Shown here: positions 1-8,990 of the stretch, piece by piece | Layout of the letters: every line of letters starts with the position of its first letter | How positions within the stretch are numbered: position 1 is the stretch's first letter | The notes under the pieces: model-generated | The model's input: only the letters and a program-made list of their open reading frames with translations | Database searches by the model: none | Told to the model about the DNA's origin: nothing | Source: Streptomyces megasporus | GTDB lineage: Bacteria > Actinomycetota > Actinomycetes > Streptomycetales > Streptomycetaceae | Direction: 5' to 3' | Assembly: GCF_000718985.1 (NCBI RefSeq) | Contig: NZ_JODL01000008.1 | Span: 91,965-155,964, forward strand | Length of the DNA: 64,000 nucleotides | Position numbers and translations under genes: made by a program

Positions 1-2
1 AC

Positions 3-347
3 CTCGACGACCGCAAGGCCGAACCGTGGTTCGACCCCAAGGGCTTCTTCCTCGCCGTGCGCGACGACGAGGAGGGAGGCGAGGAGATCGTCGGCTTCCA
101 CTGGACCAAGGTCCACAGCGCCGAACAGATCGGCGAGGTCTACGTCGTCGGCGTCACCCCCGAGGCCCAGGGCAGCGGCTTGGGCAAGGCGCTGACGGTG
201 GTGGGCCTGCGCTACCTCGCCCGCGACCGCGGCCTGCCGACCGGGATGCTCTACGTGGACGCCGACAACAAGGCGGCCGTGTCGCTCTACGACCGGTTGG
301 GCTTCCGCATCCACGAGGTGGATCTTATGTACCGCGCGGAGACCTGA
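3..347 (+). CDS. mshD: Mycothiol synthase (acetyl-CoA:Cys-GlcN-Ins acetyltransferase), C-terminal part
   Basis: This is the 3' end of a GNAT-family gene; the frame is open from the window edge to the TGA at 345-347, so about 114 C-terminal residues are visible. MshD performs the last step of mycothiol synthesis, acetylating the cysteine amino group of Cys-GlcN-Ins. The acetyl-CoA pyrophosphate loop is visible as [14 protein letters not shown], followed by the family ending with [19 protein letters not shown] and a final strand HEVDLMY. The sequence [10 protein letters not shown] before it is also typical of the second GNAT domain of MshD. mshA, the first mycothiol gene, lies 12 kb downstream in the same window. 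The N-terminal GNAT repeat lies outside the window. Confidence 0.9.
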   Translation, partial: LDDRKAEPWFDPKGFFLAVRDDEEGGEEIVGFHWTKVHSAEQIGEVYVVGVTPEAQGSGLGKALTVVGLRYLARDRGLPTGMLYVDADNKAAVSLYDRLGFRIHEVDLMYRAET

Positions 348-364
348 GACCCGAAACCCGAGAC

Positions 365-403
365 CGGGGTCGGCCGCCGCGCACGCCGCGGCGGCCGACC
401 CCG
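365..403. terminator. Bidirectional hairpin between convergent mshD and DUF6493 gene
   Basis: A perfect 17-bp GC-rich inverted repeat (365-381 with 387-403) with a 5-nt loop lies between the mshD stop and the stop of the convergent downstream gene. No U-tract follows on either side, as is usual in Streptomyces. It probably terminates both transcripts. Confidence 0.7.
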
Positions 404-431
404 TCCGTATCCCGTTCGCGTCCCGTCCGCC

Positions 432-3278
432 TCACCCCGCCAGCGTGTCCCGCAGCCGCCGGGCCTCCTTCACCAGCCGACCGCCGCCGCCCCGCGCGGC
501 GACCTCCGCCAGCCCGTCCACCGGCTCCCGCGCGCCCGACGCCCCGGCGCACTCCGCGCCCAGGGCCAACAGGTCGGGCAGCCCTCGGGGCGGCCGGTCG
601 AACGCCAACAGGGCGGGCAGCGCGGCGGCCAGCACCGACCACACCACCCCCGGCGCACCGGCGCGGGCCGTCTCCCGAAGGGACTCCAGCAACCGGTTCG
701 GCTTCACCGTGCCCACCGACACCGTTTCGGCCACGTCCCGCCCCAGCCGCGTCGGGTCGAGGTCGCCGCGCGCCGCGAGGAGCAGCAGCGCGTCCACGGC
801 CGCCGTCCGGTCCTCCGGATGCCGCGCGCCGAGCGCGTGGGCCAGGCCCAGGTGCACGGCCGCCCCGGCCGGACCTCCCGCCTCGGCCAGGACGGGCAGC
901 AGCGCCGCACCGCCGCGCAGCCCGTCGTCGGCCGCGGCGGCGAAGGTGGACTGGAGGCACAGGGCCACCAGCTCGCGGTGGTTGGGCAGGACGGTGGGCC
1001 ACAGGCGGACGCCGGAGTGCCAGGCGTAGGTGTTCCGCTTGTCCGGGGCGTCGCACGCGCTCAGCAGCCGCCGGAACCCGGGGGCGGGTTCGCACGGGAC
1101 GACCGGGGCGGGGGCGGAGAGCACCACCCGGGTGACGGTGGGGTCGTAGCCGGTGGAGCGCACCGTCCGCACCTCGCGCACGGGCTCCGGGAGGGACAGG
1201 CCGCCGGCTTCCAGCCAGGCGCGGAGCCTGCGCCCGGCCGGGCTGCCCAGACGTCCGGCCGCCTCCGGGACCTCCGGGGTGACGGCGGCGGTGTCCAGAC
1301 GCAGCAGCGCCTGGTCCAGGTCGCAGGGGCCGGGTGTGGCACCCGTCCGTTCGTACTCGGCCAGTCGGGCGATGAGTTCGGCCGGGGCGATTCGCCCGTC
1401 GACGGTGGTGGGGGTGGCCAGCAGGAACGGCGGGGGGTCGTTCACCACCCACCAGGCGGCTTCCAGCAGACGCGCCGCGAGGACCCGGCCGAAGGGGGTG
1501 AGGTTCTGCCGGCGCAGGTGCGCCACGGCCTCGGAGCCCGGCGCCGAGGGGGCGTCGCCGGGAGCCTCGCCGCACAGCACCGCCACCAGGAAGCGCAACT
1601 CCCCCGCCCCCGCGTCGCCCCACCACTCGTCGTGGTGATCGTGCCAGGGGTGAGCGCGGACGACCGGCCTCAGCGCCCGCACCAGGCCCCTCCGGTCCCG
1701 GTGGGCGTGGCGGACCAGGCCGTCCAGGGCCCGTTCGAAGGCGGTCGCGTCGGGGCCGCCGGCCGTGACGGAACCGCTGCGCTCGGCCGCCTCGGCGGCG
1801 GCCAGGACGGCGTTCACCTCCTCGGCGACCTCGGCGGCGGTGGCCAGGGGCGGCGGCATCGGGGCCGGCTCGGGGACGGGCGGGAGGACGTCCTCCACGG
1901 GCCCGGCGGACTCGTCGGTGAGCGGCTCCAACCCCAACAGCTCGGCGGCGCGGGGCCGCAGAGCGGGGCTCAACGACGCGGCGGCGTCGGCCAGTTCGCC
2001 GCGCACGGCATCCCCGGCGTGCTTCAGGTGGCGGGACATCAGGTTCAGTGCCCGCTCCTGCACGGCCGCGTCCTCGTGGCCGAAGGCGTCGGCGGCGGCC
2101 AGGACGACGGCCCCGGCGCGCTTCCGGTCACGGCGGGCGGCGGTGTCCAGCCAGGTGAGCTGGGCCCGCACGAGCTTCTTCTCCGTCCGGAACAACACCG
2201 TCCGCGACGCTTCCACCAGGTGCTCGACGTCCAGCCGACCGTCCGCGTCCAGCGCGGCCAGCCGCTCCTGAGCGAGCGAGGCGACGGTGGAGGGGGCATC
2301 GGGCAGCAGCCGCAGCAGCACCGTGGTGCGGGCCGCGTACTCGTCGTCGGTGGGGTCGAGGGCCTTCAACAGGGCCAGGAAACCGCGCAGTTCGGTCGGG
2401 CGCCCGCCGCGCAGCAGCCGCGACAGGCAGCCGTCGAGCAGGGCGGCGCGGTCCAGGCGCCCCTCGGCGGCGAGTGCCGTCAGGGCACCGGACCAGGAGG
2501 ACCCGTCGCGGTCGGGGACGGTGCCCCAGCCGTCCAGCAGGGCGCCGACGCCGTCCACCTCGAACAGGCGCGGGGCGAGCGCGTCCAGGAACGGGTCGGA
2601 GCGCAGCCGCTCGACGAGCGTGCCGGACCGCACGCCGACCGCCGAGGGCAGGGGCGGTGTCAGGGCGCCGTCCACGACACCGGGCCAGAGCAGGGACCGC
2701 TCCGGAAACATCCGCTCCCGCACCCAGGCGAGAACGAACCCGTCGCCGTCCGGCACGGGGCACCCGGCGAGGAGGACCAGCCGCTCGGTCAGGGTGTAGT
2801 GCGCCCACCTCCATGTGTCGTCCGGCCGTATGCGGTCGGCGAGGCGGTGGGCGACGTCGCCCAGCCACGGCGCGGGACGGTCGGCGAGGACGGTCAGGAG
2901 CAGGTGGACGTCGAACGGTTCCACCAGGACCAGGTCGTCGTGCGCGAGCCACTGGGCGGCGGCGGCCGCGCCCGTGTGGCAGCCGGCGCCCGCGATCACC
3001 AGGGCCCGCTTGCGGGGCCGGGCCTCCAGGTTCCATGTCTCGCGCATCAGGGTGCGCCACGTCTTCAGGTGGGGGACGCAGGAGCGCCGCTGCTTCTCGG
3101 AGAGGCCGGCGATCAGCTCGGGGAGGCGCTTGTGCTCGCCGTCGGCCACCGCGAGCAGCACCGCGTACGCGTCCGGGTCGAGTGTCCGCTCGGCCTCGTC
3201 GAGCAGTTTCCGTTCCTCCGCGGGCAGGTTGTCCGTGCGCGCCCGCATCCGCACCAGTCGGGCCAGGGCGCCGCTCAC
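432..3278 (-). CDS. DUF6493 family protein, HEAT-like helical repeats
   Basis: This large, mainly alpha-helical, Ala/Leu/Arg-rich protein has 948 aa. I recognise it as the DUF6493 type found beside SWIM zinc-finger proteins in streptomycetes; its biochemical function is not known. No signal peptide or membrane segment is seen. Repeated leucine-rich helical pairs in the middle (for example AVQERALNLMSRHLKH) suggest HEAT-like repeats, and two WW motifs (HDEWWGDAGAG, LEAAWWVVNDPP) mark the C-terminal half. The start is GTG at 3278, whose GTGA overlaps the TGA of the upstream SWIM gene by 4 bp, so the two are translationally coupled and likely act together. An open frame continues upstream to 4787 but is only the shadow of the SWIM gene. 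Confidence 0.8.
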   Translation of the reverse strand: MSGALARLVRMRARTDNLPAEERKLLDEAERTLDPDAYAVLLAVADGEHKRLPELIAGLSEKQRRSCVPHLKTWRTLMRETWNLEARPRKRALVIAGAGCHTGAAAAAQWLAHDDLVLVEPFDVHLLLTVLADRPAPWLGDVAHRLADRIRPDDTWRWAHYTLTERLVLLAGCPVPDGDGFVLAWVRERMFPERSLLWPGVVDGALTPPLPSAVGVRSGTLVERLRSDPFLDALAPRLFEVDGVGALLDGWGTVPDRDGSSWSGALTALAAEGRLDRAALLDGCLSRLLRGGRPTELRGFLALLKALDPTDDEYAARTTVLLRLLPDAPSTVASLAQERLAALDADGRLDVEHLVEASRTVLFRTEKKLVRAQLTWLDTAARRDRKRAGAVVLAAADAFGHEDAAVQERALNLMSRHLKHAGDAVRGELADAAASLSPALRPRAAELLGLEPLTDESAGPVEDVLPPVPEPAPMPPPLATAAEVAEEVNAVLAAAEAAERSGSVTAGGPDATAFERALDGLVRHAHRDRRGLVRALRPVVRAHPWHDHHDEWWGDAGAGELRFLVAVLCGEAPGDAPSAPGSEAVAHLRRQNLTPFGRVLAARLLEAAWWVVNDPPPFLLATPTTVDGRIAPAELIARLAEYERTGATPGPCDLDQALLRLDTAAVTPEVPEAAGRLGSPAGRRLRAWLEAGGLSLPEPVREVRTVRSTGYDPTVTRVVLSAPAPVVPCEPAPGFRRLLSACDAPDKRNTYAWHSGVRLWPTVLPNHRELVALCLQSTFAAAADDGLRGGAALLPVLAEAGGPAGAAVHLGLAHALGARHPEDRTAAVDALLLLAARGDLDPTRLGRDVAETVSVGTVKPNRLLESLRETARAGAPGVVWSVLAAALPALLAFDRPPRGLPDLLALGAECAGASGAREPVDGLAEVAARGGGGRLVKEARRLRDTLAG

Positions 3279-4714
3279 CGGGCACCTCCCAGGACCGTCG
3301 CGGAGGAGTCGGCGGAGGACTCGGCGGAGGATTCGACGGGGGACTCGGCGGTGTCGAGGACGATCCGCACGGCCAGGGCGTGGCTGCACGGGCCGCGCCC
3401 GCCCCGGTAACGGGCCCACCACCGGCAGGTGCAGCTCAGCACGTCGCCGTCGGAGCGCACCCGGTGGGCAGCGCCTTCCTCGGTACCCGTGGTGACGGTG
3501 AAGGTGCCGTCCGCCTCCCGGCGAACCGCCCCGGCCGCCACCAGATCGCGGGCGGCCCGCAGCCGGGGGTTGTCGCGCTCGACGCGCCCGGCGTCGTAGG
3601 GCAGCTCGCGGTGGAAGTACGCGGCCTCGGCGGTGTCGTAGCCGATCCGGCCGGCGGTGCCGAGCACGGTCAGTGCGGCGCGCACCCGCTCGGGCGTCAG
3701 ACCCGACTGCCGGGCCAGCTCGGCGATGTCCACGCGCGGCTCCCAGGCCAGCAGGACCGAGACCAGATCGGCGTCCTCGGCGGCCTCCTCCGTGGCCAGG
3801 GCGTCCAGCACCGCGCCTTCGCCGGAGAAGCCGCGGGCGGGGTCGGGGGAGAGGGTGAGCGTCAGGCGCATCCCCGGCAGCACCACCTCCCACGCTCCGG
3901 CGACCGGGGCGCTCGCGGCCGTCACCGGCGGACCGTACAGGCGCAACCCGGTCGCGTGGCGCAGCACCCGCAGCAGGGCCGAGAGCCGGTCGGGGCCGGG
4001 CAGGCAGACGGCGCCGGGGACGGCACGGCTGGTCAGCCGCAGACCGCGCCCGGCCTGCACCACCCAGGCGGCCGAGCCCGAACCGGAGCGGACGCGCGGC
4101 AGAGTGCGCAGGAAGCGGACGGCCTCGGCGGCGGTGACCTCCGCCCGCAGGTCGAAGGCGGAGGCGATCACCTGCGTCTCGGCGAACCCGCGCAGCCAGC
4201 GATCCGGCAGCGGCACCTTCTTCTCCACCACCGGCCCGTCGAACGTGGTCACCGTCAGATCGTCCGGACCGACCTGGAGGTGCAGCGGATCCGAGGGCCC
4301 GACGCGGACGAGGGCGTCGCGCAGCGGGGTGTTGACGTCCACGTTCGTGGTGCCGTGGCCGATGTCGTCCCCGTCCAGCCCCTCGTCGAGGATGTCGAGA
4401 CGGGCGTAGACGCCGCAGCAGCCGGAGAACGACTCGAACCGCAGCCGGTCGCCGTTGCCCGTCACCACCGGGTCGAGCGAGGCAGCGGCCGGCCGCTGGT
4501 AGTAGCGGGCCGAGGCGACGTCGGCGACGGACAGCAGCGCCGCGGCGGCGGCCTCGGGCGCGGTCACGAACCCGGCGAAGAACCGGGGATGGGCGCTCAC
4601 GCCCGTCGGCGTCGCCCCACCGGAGGTCTCCAACGCGAGCGCGGGACCGCCCGGACCGTTCCGCACGGCCGAGGGACGGAGATAGGTGTACGTCTGCACC
4701 GCTGTCGTGGTCAT
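3275..4714 (-). CDS. SWIM zinc-finger family protein
   Basis: This 479-aa protein ends in a SWIM domain of the CxCxnCxH type: CTCRWWARYRGGRGPCSHAL about 45 residues before the C-terminus. SWIM fingers bind Zn and mediate DNA or protein contacts. The remainder contains no enzymatic motif I recognise; a winged-helix-like stretch (IAELARQSGLTPERVRAALTVLG) lies near residue 325. I take ATG 4714 as start because the family start MTTTAVQ begins there; an in-frame codon 30 bp upstream is possible. The gene is first in a two-gene operon and overlaps the DUF6493 gene by 4 bp. The C-terminal tail carries a short Ser/Glu repeat (ESPVESSAESSADSSA). Its partner and substrate are unknown. Confidence 0.85.
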   Translation of the reverse strand: MTTTAVQTYTYLRPSAVRNGPGGPALALETSGGATPTGVSAHPRFFAGFVTAPEAAAAALLSVADVASARYYQRPAAASLDPVVTGNGDRLRFESFSGCCGVYARLDILDEGLDGDDIGHGTTNVDVNTPLRDALVRVGPSDPLHLQVGPDDLTVTTFDGPVVEKKVPLPDRWLRGFAETQVIASAFDLRAEVTAAEAVRFLRTLPRVRSGSGSAAWVVQAGRGLRLTSRAVPGAVCLPGPDRLSALLRVLRHATGLRLYGPPVTAASAPVAGAWEVVLPGMRLTLTLSPDPARGFSGEGAVLDALATEEAAEDADLVSVLLAWEPRVDIAELARQSGLTPERVRAALTVLGTAGRIGYDTAEAAYFHRELPYDAGRVERDNPRLRAARDLVAAGAVRREADGTFTVTTGTEEGAAHRVRSDGDVLSCTCRWWARYRGGRGPCSHALAVRIVLDTAESPVESSAESSADSSATVLGGAR

Positions 4715-4805
4715 GGCGCAGAACGTACGACCCGCCACTGACAAGTGGCCGTGTTCGTTGCGGAGTTCGGGACCGCTCCGCCCGCACCCACGGGCGGAGC
4801 GACGC

Positions 4806-5012
4806 TCAGTGGCCCGTGGCGTGGGCCAGGAACTCGGCCCAAGCGGTGGGTTCGAAGGCGAGGTGCGGCCCGTGTACGCGCTTGGAGTCGCGGACGCGGA
4901 CTGTGTCAGAGGTGGCCGCGACCTCCAGGCACGCGGGGCCGTCGTCGGTGCTGTGACTGCTCTTGATCCACTCCAGCGCGGAGCCGCTCTTGGCAGAGGG
5001 GGTGGTCGTCAC
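4806..5012 (-). CDS. DUF397 domain protein, third copy
   Basis: This 68-aa DUF397 protein carries the family core ALEWIKSSHS followed by CLEVAATSDTVRVRDSK. It starts at GTG 5012, overlapping the stop of the preceding DUF397 gene (GTGA, 5009-5012), so it is translationally coupled. DUF397 proteins are small cytoplasmic partners of XRE-DUF5753 regulators; such pairs have been described in Streptomyces as toxin-antitoxin-like or antibiotic-regulating modules (Scr1/Scr2 type, from memory). This copy differs from its sisters at the C-terminus (FEPTAWAEFLAHATGH) and lacks the Cys-Val pair seen in the other two (DGPACLEV instead of DGPDCVEV). Confidence 0.9.
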   Translation of the reverse strand: MTTTPSAKSGSALEWIKSSHSTDDGPACLEVAATSDTVRVRDSKRVHGPHLAFEPTAWAEFLAHATGH

Positions 5013-5224
5013 GATTCTCCCCGTCCGGCGGTGCGGGTGAGGAAGTCGGACCAGGCCCCTGGGGTGAAGACGAGGCGCGGACCGTGTATGTGTTTGGAGT
5101 CGCGGACGCGGACGGTGTCGGGTGCGGTCGCGACCTCGACACAGTCGGGACCATCAGGAGTGCTGTGGCTGCTCTTGATCCACTCCAGTGTGGAAACAGC
5201 TTCGGTGGAAGGTGTGGATGTCAT
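5009..5224 (-). CDS. DUF397 domain protein, second copy
   Basis: This 71-aa paralogue has TLEWIKSSHS and DCVEVATAPDTVRVRDSKHI. ATG at 5224 follows an AGGA ribosome site about 5 nt upstream. A gap of 43 bp separates it from the first DUF397 gene, while its own stop overlaps the third copy by 4 bp, so the three copies and the regulator form one transcription unit. It is the longest copy because of a short TRTAGRGES tail. It is likely a partner of the upstream XRE protein; which copy is the cognate one cannot be told from sequence alone. Confidence 0.9.
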   Translation of the reverse strand: MTSTPSTEAVSTLEWIKSSHSTPDGPDCVEVATAPDTVRVRDSKHIHGPRLVFTPGAWSDFLTRTAGRGES

Positions 5225-5267
5225 GGTCCTCCCCGTTCCGTGGTCGTGCCCGGCAGGGCGGTGGCCG

Positions 5268-5474
5268 TTACCGCTCGGCGGCGTGCGCGAGGAAGTCGGC
5301 CCAGGCTCCTGGAGTGAAGGCGAGGTGCGGCCCCTGTATGTGCTTGGAGTCGCGGACGCGGATGGTGTCAGGGGTGGCCGCGACCTCCACGCAGTCGGGG
5401 CCGTCGTTGCTGCTGTGGCTGCTCTTGATCCACTCCAGCGCGGAGCCGTTCCCGGCGGAAGGGTTGAAGGTCAT
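5268..5474 (-). CDS. DUF397 domain protein, first copy
   Basis: This 68-aa DUF397 protein has the core ALEWIKSSHSSNDGPDCVEV and TIRVRDSKHIQGP. Its ATG (5474) overlaps the TGA of the XRE-DUF5753 gene by 4 bp (ATGA), making it the directly coupled partner and the best candidate for the cognate interaction. It ends in TAA at 5268. The two following copies are closest to this one in the SSHS and VRDSK segments, which points to local tandem duplication. Confidence 0.9.
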   Translation of the reverse strand: MTFNPSAGNGSALEWIKSSHSSNDGPDCVEVAATPDTIRVRDSKHIQGPHLAFTPGAWADFLAHAAER

Positions 5475-6355
5475 GTCTCTCCCAGGACTTTCTCAATGAA
5501 GGCCAGCGACTCACGTGGGGTGAGAGCCTGCGCTCGGATCATTCCGTACCGCATCTCAAGGATCTGGACCTCCTTGGGATCGGAAACCAGGCGGCTGGTG
5601 AGCTGAGCTTCCGAGTACCCCACCGCCGAGCCGTCCCCGAGCTTCAGCACACGCAGTTCACCAGCCATCCCGGCGTGTTTTTCGCGGCTCGTCGGCATCA
5701 CCTGAATCTCGACGTGCCGCAACTGTCCGACTTCCAGCAGGCGTTCGAGCTGGCGTCGCAGCACCATTCTGCCCCCGAGTGGGCGTCGGAGCGTCGCCTC
5801 TTCCTGGACAAAGGCCAGGAGTGGAACAGGCTGCCGTTCGAAGATCCTCTGTCGAGCCATACGAGCGGCCACGTGCCGCTCGATGTCATCCGCGCTGTAC
5901 GTGGGGAGTCGCATCTCGAACAACGCCCGCGTGTATTCCTCTGTCTGCAATAGACCATGCATGTTGTGGTTGCCGTACGCGCCCATCTCGACGGCCTCGG
6001 CCTCCAGCCTGGCCAGATCGCGGACCTTCTTCGGATAGCGCGCCTCCGCCACGTCGTCCTTCATCGCCGCGAGCTTGCCGCCCGCGCCCAGGACCGCGTC
6101 CGCTTTGGTCAGGAACTCCGGGTGCGGCAGGCGCTTGGCCCGCTCCACGGCCGAGACCATGCCCAGGCTGTATCCGATGGCCTCGCCCAGCTCCGCCTGC
6201 GTCAGCCCGGCCGCCTCCCGCCACAACTTGATCTGGCGGCCGGCGGCCCGCACCACCGCCCCGTACTCGTCGTCCCACTCCGCTTGCCAGGACGTGCCGT
6301 CCGCGCCGTCCGTCGTGTGCGCCTTGCGGGCCGCGTACTCACTGTCCACGGTCAT
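5471..6355 (-). CDS. XRE-family regulator with DUF5753 (Scr1-type)
   Basis: This 294-aa DNA-binding protein has an XRE helix-turn-helix at about residues 38-95 (IKLWREAAGLTQAELGEAIG, then MVSAVERAKRLP). A DUF5753 sensor-like domain fills the rest, recognisable by LLQTEEYTRALFEMRLP, RQRIFERQPVPL, HVEIQVMP and SEAQLTSRLVSDP. The start is ATG 6355, preceded by a strong GGAGGTGAGG ribosome site; a longer open frame upstream has no such support. It heads an operon with three DUF397 genes. Known members repress or activate their own operon and affect secondary metabolism and development; NCBI names the family Scr1-type antitoxin-like. Autoregulation through the 6356-6500 region is inferred. Confidence 0.9.
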   Translation of the reverse strand: MTVDSEYAARKAHTTDGADGTSWQAEWDDEYGAVVRAAGRQIKLWREAAGLTQAELGEAIGYSLGMVSAVERAKRLPHPEFLTKADAVLGAGGKLAAMKDDVAEARYPKKVRDLARLEAEAVEMGAYGNHNMHGLLQTEEYTRALFEMRLPTYSADDIERHVAARMARQRIFERQPVPLLAFVQEEATLRRPLGGRMVLRRQLERLLEVGQLRHVEIQVMPTSREKHAGMAGELRVLKLGDGSAVGYSEAQLTSRLVSDPKEVQILEMRYGMIRAQALTPRESLAFIEKVLGET

Positions 6356-6776
6356 GTGCGTCCTCACCTCCGTTCGTGCCCGTGTCCAACGGCGCCCGCC
6401 CCGGCATGTCACCCCGAGCAGGCCGCACAGAATCGGGCCGCACCCGCACAACCGTCCGTTGCCCGAGCGTCACCGAAGACGACTCTAAGCAAAGGAACGT
6501 GACTCTGTGTAGCGAAGGATCGAAAATCACTCGAACTGGAAATTCCGCATCTTCCGCTCCCTCGACGCGCACGTTCGCCGGAGCGAACCACGGGAAGTCC
6601 GCACACCCAGGCGAGGCGCGGGGATCGCCTGGTGGCCATGTCTGCTTAACCGGCGATTCAAACTCGCTTGCGAGCATCACGGAATGCAGCCCGTCGTGTC
6701 GAGTGCGAACCGCAGGTCACGACCGGCGCGGTTTCTCGACGCGCCGGCAATCCTCGCGGCGCGGAAGAATGGAAGA
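6356..6776. promoter_or_regulatory. Divergent intergenic region between XRE operon and ppk
   Basis: This 420-bp region has no gene I can support. It is less GC-rich than its flanks and should hold the two divergent promoters. Visible structure includes a short inverted repeat GTTCGC-cgga-GCGAAC (6573-6588) and an 8-bp-armed hairpin CCAGGCGA/TCGCCTGG (6607-6632). The first resembles a degenerate PhoP half-site, which would fit ppk being phosphate controlled in streptomycetes, but this is only a suggestion. Confidence 0.4.
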
Positions 6777-8990
6777 ATGAGCCAGTCCGCCCAGCCTTCC
6801 GTCGGTTCCATCGCCGCCTCGCGTTCGAACGTCGTGGTCCCGTCCGAGCCCGCCCCGGAGCCGGGGATCGACCTCGACGTGGACGCCTACCCGGAGGGGG
6901 AAGGCCCCGAGGACAGGGACGAGGAGCTTCCGCAGGGACGTTTCCTCGACCGCGAGCGGAGCTGGCTCGCCTTCAACGAGCGGGTGCTGGAGCTGGCCGA
7001 GGACCCGAGCACGCCGCTGCTGGAGCGCGCCAACTTCCTGGCGATCTTCGCCAACAACCTCGACGAGTTCTTCATGGTGCGCGTCGCCGGTCTCAAGCGG
7101 CGCATCGCCACCGGCGTCGCCACCCGCTCCGCCTCCGGCCTCCAGCCGCGCGAGGTGCTGGAGCAGATCTGGACCCGCTCGCGGGAGCTCATGGCCCGGC
7201 ACGCCGCCTGCTTCCAGCAGGACGTCCTGCCCGCCCTGGCCGACGAGGGCATCCACCTCATCCGCTGGCCGGAGCTGACCGAGGAGGAGCAGTCCCGTCT
7301 GTTCACCCTCTTCCGGCAGCAGATCTACCCCGTCCTGACCCCGCTGGCGGTCGACCCGGCGCACCCGTTCCCCTACATCTCCGGACTGTCGCTGAACCTC
7401 GCCGTGGTGGTGCGCAACCCGGTCAGCGGCCACGACCACTTCGCGCGTGTGAAGGTGCCGCCGCTGCTGTCGCGGTTCCTGGAGGCGTCCCCGCAGCGGT
7501 ACGTGCCCGTCGAGGACGTGATCGCCGCCCACCTGGAGGAGCTGTTCCCCGGGATGGAGGTCCTCGCCCACCACATGTTCCGGGTCACCCGCAACGAGGA
7601 CCTGGAGGTCGAGGAGGACGACGCCGAGAACATCCTCCAGGCGCTGGAGAAGGAGCTGATGCGGCGCCGTTTCGGGCCGCCGGTGCGTCTGGAGGTCGAG
7701 GAGAGCATCGACCCGTACGTGCTGGACCTGCTGGTGCGGGAGCTGAAGATCTCCGAGGCCGAGGTGTACCCGCTGCCCGGCCCGCTGGACCTCACCGGTC
7801 TGTTCGGCATCTCCGCGCTGGACCGGCCCGAGCTGAAGTACCCCAAGTTCGTCGCCGGGACCCACCGCGACCTCGCCGAGGTGGAGTCGGCGTCGGCGCC
7901 CGACGTCTTCGCGGCGCTGAACAGGCGGGACGTGCTGCTCCACCACCCGTACGACTCCTTCTCCACCTCCGTGCAGCGTTTCCTGGAGCAGGCCGCCGCC
8001 GACCCGGACGTGCTGGCGATCAAGCAGACGCTGTACCGGACCTCCGGCGACTCCCCGATCGTGGACGCGCTGATAGACGCGGCCGAGTCCGGCAAGCAGG
8101 TGCTGGTGCTGGTCGAGATCAAGGCGCGCTTCGACGAGCAGGCCAACATCAAGTGGGCGCGGAAGCTGGAGGAGGCCGGCTGCCACGTCGTCTACGGGCT
8201 GGTGGGCCTCAAGACGCACTGCAAGCTGTCGCTGGTGGTGCGGCAGGAGGGCGACACGCTGCGGCGGTACAGCCACGTCGGGACGGGCAACTACCACCCC
8301 AAGACCGCCCGTCTCTACGAGGACCTGGGCCTGCTCACCGCCGATCCGCAGGTCGGCGCGGACCTGTCGGACCTGTTCAACCGACTGTCGGGCTACTCGC
8401 GGCGCACCAGCTACCGTCGACTGCTCGTCGCGCCCAGCTCGCTCCGCAAGGGGCTGGTGCGGCGGATTCACCGGGAGATCGCCCACCACCGGGCCGGGCA
8501 GCCCGCCTTCGTGCGCATCAAGGTCAACTCGATCGTCGACGAGGCGGTCGTCGACGCCCTCTACCGCGCCTCCCGCGCCGGCGTCCCGGTGGACGTGTGG
8601 GTGCGCGGCATCTGCGCGCTGCGGCCGGGGGTGCCGGGGCTGTCGGAGAACATACGGGTGCGCAGCGTGCTCGGGCGCTTCCTGGAGCACTCGCGGGTCT
8701 TCGTCTTCGGCAACGGAGGCGACCCCGAGGTGTGGATCGGCAGCGCCGACATGATGCACCGCAACCTCGACCGGCGGGTCGAGGCGCTGGTGAGGGTCAC
8801 CGACCCCGGCCACCGCGCCTCCCTCAACCAGTTGCTGGAGACGGGCACGGCGGACACCACCGCCTCCTGGCACCTGGGTCCGGACGGCGAGTGGACGCGC
8901 CACGCCACCGACGCCGAGGGACGACCCCTGCACCACATCCAGGAAATGCTCATCGACGCCCGGAGGCGCCGACGTGGTCCAGCGACATGA
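6777..8990 (+). CDS. ppk: Polyphosphate kinase 1
   Basis: This 737-aa enzyme reversibly transfers the terminal phosphate of ATP to polyphosphate. The family order is intact: N-terminal domain ([20 protein letters not shown]), head domain, then two phospholipase-D-like catalytic domains. The phosphorylated histidine is H500 in [20 protein letters not shown], and the second catalytic histidine is in [23 protein letters not shown] 6777 follows a GGAAGA site; an upstream in-frame start at 6684 would add 31 residues of no family character. The stop overlaps the CHAD gene by 17 bp. A ~75-residue acidic N-terminal extension ([14 protein letters not shown]) precedes the catalytic protein. Ppk1 with CHAD and NUDIX proteins suggests a polyphosphate operon. 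Confidence 0.96.
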   Translation: MSQSAQPSVGSIAASRSNVVVPSEPAPEPGIDLDVDAYPEGEGPEDRDEELPQGRFLDRERSWLAFNERVLELAEDPSTPLLERANFLAIFANNLDEFFMVRVAGLKRRIATGVATRSASGLQPREVLEQIWTRSRELMARHAACFQQDVLPALADEGIHLIRWPELTEEEQSRLFTLFRQQIYPVLTPLAVDPAHPFPYISGLSLNLAVVVRNPVSGHDHFARVKVPPLLSRFLEASPQRYVPVEDVIAAHLEELFPGMEVLAHHMFRVTRNEDLEVEEDDAENILQALEKELMRRRFGPPVRLEVEESIDPYVLDLLVRELKISEAEVYPLPGPLDLTGLFGISALDRPELKYPKFVAGTHRDLAEVESASAPDVFAALNRRDVLLHHPYDSFSTSVQRFLEQAAADPDVLAIKQTLYRTSGDSPIVDALIDAAESGKQVLVLVEIKARFDEQANIKWARKLEEAGCHVVYGLVGLKTHCKLSLVVRQEGDTLRRYSHVGTGNYHPKTARLYEDLGLLTADPQVGADLSDLFNRLSGYSRRTSYRRLLVAPSSLRKGLVRRIHREIAHHRAGQPAFVRIKVNSIVDEAVVDALYRASRAGVPVDVWVRGICALRPGVPGLSENIRVRSVLGRFLEHSRVFVFGNGGDPEVWIGSADMMHRNLDRRVEALVRVTDPGHRASLNQLLETGTADTTASWHLGPDGEWTRHATDAEGRPLHHIQEMLIDARRRRRGPAT

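Noticed and set aside
819..3410. 863-aa plus-strand frame opposite the DUF6493 gene
   Set aside because: Gly/Gln/Arg/Val-rich antisense shadow typical of high-GC DNA, with no family features or ribosome site.
2474..4741. 755-aa plus-strand frame opposite the SWIM gene
   Set aside because: Arg/Gly/Pro-rich antisense shadow of a well supported gene.
432..4787. A single 1451-aa minus-strand frame spanning the SWIM and DUF6493 genes
   Set aside because: Its first third is an Arg/Pro-rich shadow of the SWIM gene; the true DUF6493 gene starts at GTG 3278 with a 4-bp overlap.
6684..6776. N-terminal extension of polyphosphate kinase from an upstream start
   Set aside because: The extra 31 residues show no family similarity, and ATG 6777 has a ribosome site.
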